DNA of 64,000 nt from Tricholomella constricta. Its lineage: Eukaryota; Basidiomycota; Agaricomycetes; Agaricales; Lyophyllaceae. Under the pieces are notes generated by a model. The model had not been told where the DNA came from. It saw nothing but the letters and a program-made list of their open reading frames with translations, and made no database searches. Within the stretch, counting starts at the first letter, position 1. Every line of letters begins with the position of its first letter. Positions 56,983 to 64,000 of the stretch are shown one piece after another. The translations under genes and the position numbers were made by a program. The DNA is taken from assembly GCA_013368375.1 (NCBI GenBank), contig JAACJP010000024.1, positions 124,001-188,000 of the forward strand. Direction: 5' to 3'.

Positions 56983-58514
56983 TCACGGATCCATCCAGAA
57001 CGATTTCCACTGTTCTTTCACCGCCGCGTTCCCATCCTCCCACAGCTCTTCGGGCGTATACCCCAACTCATTCTTACTCTCCTTCCACACACTCTCAGCC
57101 CCCTGCCACGTCCGGACCCGCCCCACCAGCCCTTCATCCACCCGCATTGCCGACACAAGATAATGCAGCGGCGTATTCCCATACACGTCCTGTGCACCGA
57201 CATCCTGCGTACCACTCTCCAACAACCACAATACCATCTCCGCCTGTTTGTGTGCATCGTCCTGGTCTTCGGGCGTCGCCTCACGTAGAAGTGGGAGTGT
57301 ATCGGCCTGGGAGGATAGGATACCTCGGTGAGCGAAGTTGCGTCGGCGAAGGTCGATGGGGAGCCAATGTTTCGTGTCGAGGGTGCGCACGTCGTGGATG
57401 CTGTGGAAGATCTTAGGGCTGAAGAGGTTGATGTGGGCGTCTGTCAGGGGAAATGCCGCGATGTGGAGCAATGTGTGGCCTAGGGCAGTCGTGCCCGCAG
57501 CTTCGAGGGGTATTGGTGGGTGCGTTGTGGAGATGTGCCGGAGAAGCGGGATGTCAAGGCGGCGGTGGCGAAATGGAGGATGTGGATTGAGAAGATGGGG
57601 GTTCGGAGAGTGGGGTTTGTCGCGGGGTGATGGGTGAGGATGTTGTACGCTTCGAGGCTTGGGGGATTGCAGAACGCAACTGCGGCCGCGAGGGGAGGAA
57701 AACACCGTGTCGTAGCAGCAAGGGGCAGGATGTTGGGAGAATATCCAAGACCTAGAAGATGACGAAGCATGTCTGTTTTTTGGGCGATGATGGCTTCGTG
57801 GACTGGAGAGGATGTGCAGAGGGCGGAGTGCGTCAGGTTGTCCGGTAGTTGCGGGGATGTGGGATCAACTGTCCACCAGGACTCGTCCGGCTCTGCAGCA
57901 CGGACCTGGTCAAAGAGCGCAGGATCGCCAACGCTAGCTGCCGTTTCGAGGGCGGTGCGCGCCGGGGTAGATCGGAAGCGTATGGTGGGGAGCTCAGGTT
58001 CTGACCAAAATCTAGAAAAGGTTTTGCGGCGGTCGGCAATTTGATTAGGAGTCAGAGGAGCCAGTTGGCCAAGATTGTCAGCTGCGATTGCAGCCATGAC
58101 TTTGCTCCTGGGGGGACACAGGACATAGCTATATGTGTTGTAGTCTGGGTTTCGGCCCCTGATGAAACGTACTGAATATTCGTCCAGATCTCTAAGCAGT
58201 ATACCATTGGGATCGGCACCAGCTGCGAGTAAGGTTGCGACATTTTGTGGCAGTTTAGCATTGATCGCTGCGACAAGCGGGGAATTGTATACAGTGTGAA
58301 TCGCCCCGCTCACGTAGGTATTCACAGTGAAGTTACGTTTTATATGTGCTGAATGGGAAGGGGGTGCATTTGTTCCCAAACTGTTGGTGAGGCGGACGCC
58401 TTCGGTGAGGAGGGCAGTAAGAACAAGGGGGTTTGGATTTCGGGCAGCGCGAATGGAGGGAGGATCGTCGTCGTACACATCGAGGTCGTCTTCTGTTAGG
58501 TCGTAGGCTGCCAT
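56983..58514 (-). CDS. Ankyrin-repeat-like protein with apparent frameshift
   Basis: From ATG 58514 (MAAYDLTEDDLDVYDDDPPS) the frame runs as a helical-repeat protein. It shows ankyrin-type units such as SPLVAAINAKLPQNVATLLA with GADPNG, VHEAIIAQKTDMLRHLLGLG, and ILHFATAA. Near 57560 the sensible sequence changes frame with no usable intron. One missing base in the GCCGCC stretch would let ATAA continue directly into LDIPLLRHIS in the second frame. The second frame carries TALGHTLLHIAAFPL and YGNTPLHYLVSAM, clear ankyrin motifs, and ends WKSFWMDP. The frame then meets a TGA inside a consensus GTGAGT donor, so further exons downstream are likely. Total visible length about 510 aa. Role unknown. 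Either a base error in the assembly or a real inactivating deletion; the rest of the gene shows no other damage. Confidence 0.7.
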
Positions 58515-58694
58515 GATGGCAGTTTCCAAGCGGGACCGTGCCGTGTAATTTTACCTTATTTCGATATTGATCCCGTATCGATTTCCATCCTCGTCCGACA
58601 TTCTCAAGGTCAACCATACCAACAACCGCTCATCTTCACGAACAGCCGATCACTTCAGCAATCTAGATATGACTCCTACGCAATACCAAAATTT

Positions 58695-60765
58695 TTATAA
58701 ACCGAACCATTTCCCGGTTGGCTGCAGCTGATGGCCCACAAATCTCCGAGCAGGAGGCGACACCCCAATGCAGTACGCATAACCAACCCACAGTCCCGAA
58801 CAATCCCCGTTCAGCGCTGGATTCCACTCATACAACTGGTCTAGCGTTATGCCAGCGTTCTGGGCCATGTCGAAGCAGTAAACACCTTTTCAGTTTCAAA
58901 CAAACACCGGTTTAGGTTACATTGCCTCTAATGATGATAAGAAAACCTCACCGCTCTGCTGAAGGACATATTTATTACAATTGCTCGCAATACCTGCTTG
59001 TGTCGGGCCTGGAGGGGTAACTGGCCCAGTTGGTGTGGGCGTAGGCGTACTTGTAGCTGTCGAGGCACTGACGCAGTAGCTGTGAGAATGATAATCAGAG
59101 CGTTAACGTGCGTCAGAAGTTTTTCAACGTGTCTTACGCGTCGCCCAATAAAAGATTCGAACATTGATCGTCGAGTTGCGGATTCCACAGCCGGAACTGG
59201 GAGAATGTTATACCAAATTCAACGCTGATCAACGAGCATGTATCTCCGGACACGACAACATGCCTAATGTGGAGCCAACCATCAGTAATGAGAACCGAGT
59301 CATGCTTTCACATCCACTTGCCATGCAAAACATTCCGAAATCGTACCAGGCGGCGTGGGCGCAGGAGGCGGAACGGTCGTTGTCGGAATAGTGCTTGTAG
59401 CATTCCAATTGAAGGTGGGCCACACACAGTAGTAGAAGCCGGGAGTCAGATTCGTGCAACCGGCATCGATAGATGGATTGGTTAGCTCAAAAAGCTCCAC
59501 CGTGATCGTGTTGTTCAGTGAAATCTGCTGGCAATTGTCTCCAGGGTTCACTTGGTAGAATTTCCCGCAGTTTGGGGTGGTCCCAAAAGGCGTAGGACCC
59601 GCTGGGACGACCGTGGCGGTTGCATAGCTCGTAGACGTAGCCGTTGCGCCGGAAATTGTTGTTGGAGTGTATTTGACCCCTGAGGGGCTAATACAGATAT
59701 TGGTGTTGGATATAAGGTTCGTGCAGCCCTGGTTGATGGACGGGTTGTAGCTGACTAACTGGGCGAATGTGATGCCATTTGCTGCCGCCACAGCCGCACA
59801 ATTATCTCCTGGCTGAACCAGGTATGTCGTGCATGTTCTCGGTAGGCAGCTATAGAAGAAGGTTAGGTTTTGTCATTTTCAGCCGAGGAGAGCTTACAGG
59901 ATTTGTCCAGCGAACATATTTGTGCCATCAGGGAATATCCCATTGAGAGTTTTCAATGGCCCGGTTGCCACATTGTGCGCTACGGCTATTTGTTGTATGT
60001 CGTCACCAGGTTGAACGGTATAAAAGTTCCCAGAGAGACAGGTTGAATCCGAGGGGTTAGAGGTGACGACACCAGGTAGTGCAGTTATATTGGTGGCAGG
60101 AGGTTGTGCCGCTGTGGGAAGGGGCCCCGTATTGCATGTGGATTGAACAGCGACCCATTGTTGAACGTATGAATCATCATAGTTCGAGTATGACGAGCTT
60201 TGGATATTTTGCAACAGTGATATCATGCAAGGAGAGCACAACTCAGTGGTCGAAAGACCAGAAATTGGCTGGTCCACAGTTCCTGTGTTGATCGCTGCAA
60301 TCTGATCTGAAGGTCGTTTCAACTTAAGAAACCGTAAAGTTGCTGGCTGGCAAACATACCAACGCAATAAGCACCAGTCGCTGGGTCTTTCAAACAAGTC
60401 CTATTGTAAGTTGCCCAAATCACGTCGCCGGTCCAAACGGCAGGAATGCCTGGCCATGGCTGTGGATCATCCACGCACGCCAGAGCTACATTAGCATGAT
60501 ACGATGCGAGTGACGTCCCACATCCAGCTGAACAGACCGAGTTTTGCAGCGTAGCATTACCAAGACTGCCATAGTAGTCATTTGAGACGAGGTACTGGAT
60601 ATAAGGGTCACAAGCAATCACAGCATTCAAGGCGGTGATGCAGCCTTGTGATAGATTTGCTGTTGAATGAGTGCCACTCGGGAAAAGCTGGAATTGCGCG
60701 CCGACGAGCTGGTAGAGTACGCCAGTCGAGACGAGTCCTAAGAGGAGTGAATAGGCGACCACCAT
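58695..60765 (-). CDS. Secreted protein with five LysM domains
   Basis: Six exons, complement(join(58695..58885,58952..59079,59138..59263,59322..59849,59898..60306,60360..60765)), give about 595 aa. A signal peptide (to about residue 24, ending VGAQ) is followed by a Cys-rich N-terminal domain of about 200 aa typical of fungal LysM proteins. LysM modules then begin at FYTVQPGDDIQQIA, TTYLVQPGDNCAAVA, KFYQVNPGDNCQQIS, HVVVSGDTCSLIS and a last, more divergent one around GVYCFDMAQNAGIT. All are Cys-containing fungal-type LysM units, linked by Pro/Thr-rich spacers. LysM domains bind chitin oligomers. Fungal secreted forms protect the fungus's own wall, or mask chitin fragments from other organisms. 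The intron after 59322 uses a GC donor (GCAAGT). Divergent from a chitinase gene 970 bp away. Confidence 0.92.
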
Positions 60766-60828
60766 GGCCGTGGGATGTTCAATGGGCTACCCGCAGCTTT
60801 ACATGCAGAAGCCATGCTGGGAAGTAAT

Positions 60829-61613
60829 AGGGAAAATCCTGAGAGTACTCTACGCCAATCTAGAGCGTGTGAGATAAAATGATGCATAGCAACAAGCAAG
60901 ACGATGATTGGCTGACACGGAACTTGATTTTGTCCGGAGTAACAGGACATTCAGCAAGGCTTACTTATCGCCTTGAAATCTAAGCCTGCTCTATAGGAGG
61001 GGGTAACAGTACCCGACGAACATAGGGAAAATCCTGAGAGTACTCTACGCTAATCAGTAGAGCTCTCGTGTGAGATAAAATGATGCATAGCAACAAGCAA
61101 GACGATGATTGGTTGACACGGAACTTGATTTTGTCCGGAGTAACAGGACATTCAGCAAGGCTTACTTATCGCCTTGAAATCTAAGCCTGCTCTACAGGAG
61201 GGGGTAACAGTACCCGACGAACATAGGGAAAATCCTGAGAGTACTCTACGCTAATCAGTAGAGCGTGTGAGATAAAATGACAAGCAAGACGATGATTGGC
61301 TGACACGGAACTTGATTCTGTCCGGAGTAACAGGACATTCAGCAAGGCTTACTTATCGCCTTGAAATCTAAGCCTGCTCTATAGGAGGGTGTAACAGTAC
61401 CCGACGAACATAGGGAAAATCCTGAGAGTACTCTACGCTAATCAGTAGAGCGCCGTGTGAGATAAAATGATACATAGCAACAAGCAAGACGATGATTGGC
61501 TGACACGGAACTTGATTTTGTCCGGAGTAACAGGACATTCAGCAAAGGCTTACTTATCGCCTTGAAAACGGCTCTAAGCCTGCTCTATAGGGGGTAACAG
61601 TACCCGACGAACA
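60829..61613. repeat. Four tandem copies of a ~195-bp repeat
   Basis: Units start at 60829, 61024, 61225 and 61412 with AGGGAAAATCCTGAGAGTAC and run to about 61613. They are near identical. The third lacks about 14 bp (GATGCATAGCAACA part), and spacing is 195, 201 and 187 bp. A 25-30 bp remnant of the unit start recurs at 61661-61690. Each unit has an ATTGG (inverted CCAAT) and no open frame. The array fills the shared 5' region of the LysM and chitinase genes. Confidence 0.93.
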
Positions 61614-61734
61614 ATTTGGACTTGGGAAAATGGAAACGTCCTGCTTTTTCTACATCATAATAATGGGGAAAATCCTGAGACTACTCCTGCTGGTTCGACC
61701 GGTCTTTTGAACTCCCAGGCTGTTGAAGTTCTCC

Positions 61735-64000
61735 ATGAAACTACAGCTAGTTTTTAGTGCAATCTTTCTCTCGGCGTCTCTCGTCGCCGCGCAGTCTACC
61801 TGTAGCCCCACCCAACCATGTGAGCTTGGATGCTGCACAAAATTCGGTTCTTGTGGTCTTGGTCCCGACTCTTGTGGACCTGAAAACTGCATTTCTGATT
61901 GCGACCGCAAATCTGACTGTGACCCGGGCTGGGGTGCACAGTGGTCCACGACGCAGGCTTGCCCACTGAATGTTTGCTGCTCTAGATTCGGATTCTGTGG
62001 CACAACCGCAGACTTCTGCGGCGATGTTACAGTCACGGCCCCATCATGCTCAGGATCCAGCTCGTCAAAACGGACAATTGGTTACTACGAGGGCTGGGGT
62101 ATTGGACGACCATGTGACAAGATGTACCCAGAAGGTATCCCGATAGGTGCCTACACACATCTTAATTTTGCGTTCGCGTTCATAGTAAGTCTCGATTTTG
62201 AGAGTTTATTCATCATTTTTATTATTTATTATATAGAATCCATCCACGTTTGCTGTGGCTCCTATGAGTCCTGGAGACCCAGAACTTTATACTAGATTCA
62301 CGGCATTGAAGAACACGAACCCTGGACTTCAGACGTGGATATCAATTGGTGGCTGGTCAATGAATGATCCCGACCAACCAACAGCTACTACGTTCTCCGA
62401 TCTCGCCGGCTCGGCTGATGCACAAAGCAATTTTTTTGCTTCGACTTTGTCATTTTTAGAAACATATGGATTTGATGGCGTGGATCTAGACTGGTAACTC
62501 GGTTTCTTTCATGTAGTTATATTGTTTTGACTAATGATTTGTCATTGAAGGGAGTATCCTGTTGCCCCAGAACGTTCAGGCAAAGCAGCCGATTACCAAA
62601 ACTTGGTTACTTTTCTTCAGAATTTCCGGAACGCATTGCACTCCAGTGGGCATAACTATGGTCTCACAATCACTGTAATACACACGTCCATCCAACCCAT
62701 CTCTTCATGCTGATCTCCTAACCTCAGGTCCCTTCATCTTACTGGTATTTGCAACACTTTGATGTCGTTCAGATCGAGAAAACTATAGACTGGTTCAACG
62801 TCATGTCGTATGATCTCCACGGCACATGGGACTCAACAAACAAGTTTCTCGGTCCATACATCGCTGCTCACACGAATCTCACGGAAATCGATAACGCCTT
62901 GTCCCTTCTGTGGCGCAACAACATTAACCCAGGGAATGTTGTCCTGGGACTTGGGTTCTATGGTCGGTCGTTCACTCTTGCGGACCCGAGCTGTACAACC
63001 GCAGGATGCTTATTTACCTCGGGAGCCAACGGTGGACAATGTACCCAGTCAGCTGGCACCCTTTCTTACGCTGAAATCCAGCGTATCATCGCACAAGGGG
63101 CCACGGTTACCACAGATGCCAATGCCGCAGTCAAAGTGGTCGTTTACAATACCAACCAATGGGTATCCTATGATGATGAGGAAACGTTGAGGCTGAAGGT
63201 TGATTATGCCAATGCACACTGTCTCGGTGGAACTATGGTCTGGGCTGTGTCGACGGACGATGCTCAAGGATCCGCTGCGGCAGCGTTGTCGAAGGCAACA
63301 GGAAGGCAATCCATGTCCCTCCTATCAACAACTGGGCCGGATCCGATCACCTCATGCCAGTTAGGAGAATGTGGCAAGTCCTGCCCTGCAGGGCTTAGCC
63401 CCGCCCAGCGTAGCGACGGGAAGGACAAGGGGAACACTGGAACAAATACCGGGTGTTCCGGAAACGATGTCAGATTGTATTGTTGCCCGAGCAATGACAT
63501 GCCAACATGTCTTTGGCGTGGTACGGCGCCATTCTGTGGGGGGAAGTGCCATGACGGGGAGGTTGAAGTCACCTCGTCCACGTCAGGTACTGGCGCAGGA
63601 TGCTGGACGGGCCATAAGGTGCTCTGCTGCACTAAAACGGCATCCGATTCTGCAGTCAATCAATGCCACTGGGAAGGCAGCGCGCCCATCTGTTCGGCAC
63701 CCTTGGGCCAAGCTGGCTGTCCATCTGGTCGGAATGCCTTGACCAGCAGTAACTATGGTGCGGGTGGTGAACAGCCTTGTGCGATTGGACTAAAGGTGGT
63801 TCAATCATTTCCGCCTATTTCCTACTTTATCCTAATCGACGTGTATAGTCCTTCTGCTGTGATCAGCCACCACCGTACCAGAATTGTGATTGGTACTACC
63901 ACGGTGGCAATTTCTGGGGCGAGATCCCCTTCCAATGCACAGGAATTTGCCCTGCCGGCAAATCTGTGATAGCAATAGATTCTACTGGTTGCTGGAGTGG
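61735..64000 (+). CDS. GH18 chitinase with chitin-binding modules (3' end cut by window)
   Basis: Exons join(61735..62184,62237..62493,62551..62674,62728..63795,63849..64000 onward) give over 680 aa before the window ends. A signal peptide (LVFSAIFLSASLVAAQ) is followed by two Cys-rich CBM18-like modules (about residues 22-105, each with CC.KFG.CG or CCSRFGFCG). The GH18 barrel follows (about 112-460): TIGYYEGWG, LQTWISIGGWS, and the catalytic FDGVDLDWE with the proton-donor Glu near residue 237, then FNVMSYDLHGTWD and TMVWAVSTDD. A Cys-rich C-terminal region follows. This architecture fits subgroup C fungal chitinases, large secreted enzymes that often neighbour LysM genes. Some relatives act against other fungi, others in the fungus's own wall turnover. 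The catalytic motif is intact. Confidence 0.94.

Noticed and set aside
1..64000. CRISPR arrays, operons and bacterial-type promoters
   Set aside because: The DNA is eukaryotic; the only array-like structure (60829-61613) is a tandem repeat without unique spacers.

Overview
This window is fungal nuclear DNA, most likely from a basidiomycete mushroom (Agaricomycetes). Protein genes are cut by many short GT-AG introns, mostly 45-65 nt, with several exons of 6-24 nt. Genes lie densely on both strands with short intergenic gaps. The content is typical of basidiomycetes: a GH43 exo-beta-1,3-galactanase with CBM35 of the white-rot type, an Ndc10/Crypton-like protein, a secreted GH16 enzyme, and a LysM protein next to a GH18 chitinase. 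I rebuilt exon structures by hand from splice sites, reading frame and family motifs, and nearly all close in frame. Nothing was run against a database.

Layout. 1-570 (-): start of an Ndc10/Crypton-like gene. 1218-4971 (+): GYF-domain protein. 5456-7872 (-): BAG-domain co-chaperone. 8238-9967 (-): secreted GH16 glycosidase. 10852-13256 (-): VAC8. 13955-14604: segment flanked by inverted repeats, followed by a 5'-truncated acyl-protein thioesterase (14731-15299). 15568-17732 (+): CCA1 tRNA nucleotidyltransferase. 17845-19198 (-): HMG-box factor. 20114-22286 (-): ROK1 helicase. 22927-25035 (+): GH43-CBM35. 25396-26865 (-): mitochondrial carrier of the dicarboxylate type. 27808-30774 (+): VIT-vWA protein. 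30994-33112 (+): SUB2. 33318-43584 (+): a giant hybrid histidine kinase of about 2,316 aa in 62 exons. 43863-45324 (-): PHO85-type CDK. 45748-48223 (+): UTP5. 48637-50235 (-): Fpg-type DNA glycosylase. 50474-52639 (+): MFS transporter. 53248-55034 (+): unrecognised protein. 56983-58514 (-): ankyrin-type protein with a frameshift. 58695-60765 (-): secreted five-LysM protein. 60829-61613: four tandem repeats of about 195 bp. 61735 to the window end (+): GH18 chitinase with chitin-binding modules.

How the genes relate. Most are unlinked housekeeping genes: RNA export and splicing (SUB2), ribosome biogenesis (ROK1, UTP5), tRNA maturation (CCA1), vacuole inheritance (VAC8), phosphate and cell-cycle signalling (PHO85), and two-component signalling (the hybrid kinase). 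The one obvious functional neighbourhood is the right end. There a multi-LysM secreted protein and a CBM18-GH18 chitinase are divergently transcribed from a shared intergenic region filled with tandem repeats. This is the strongest candidate for an accessory system. A second point of disturbance is the foldback-flanked segment that sits where the first exon of the thioesterase gene should be.
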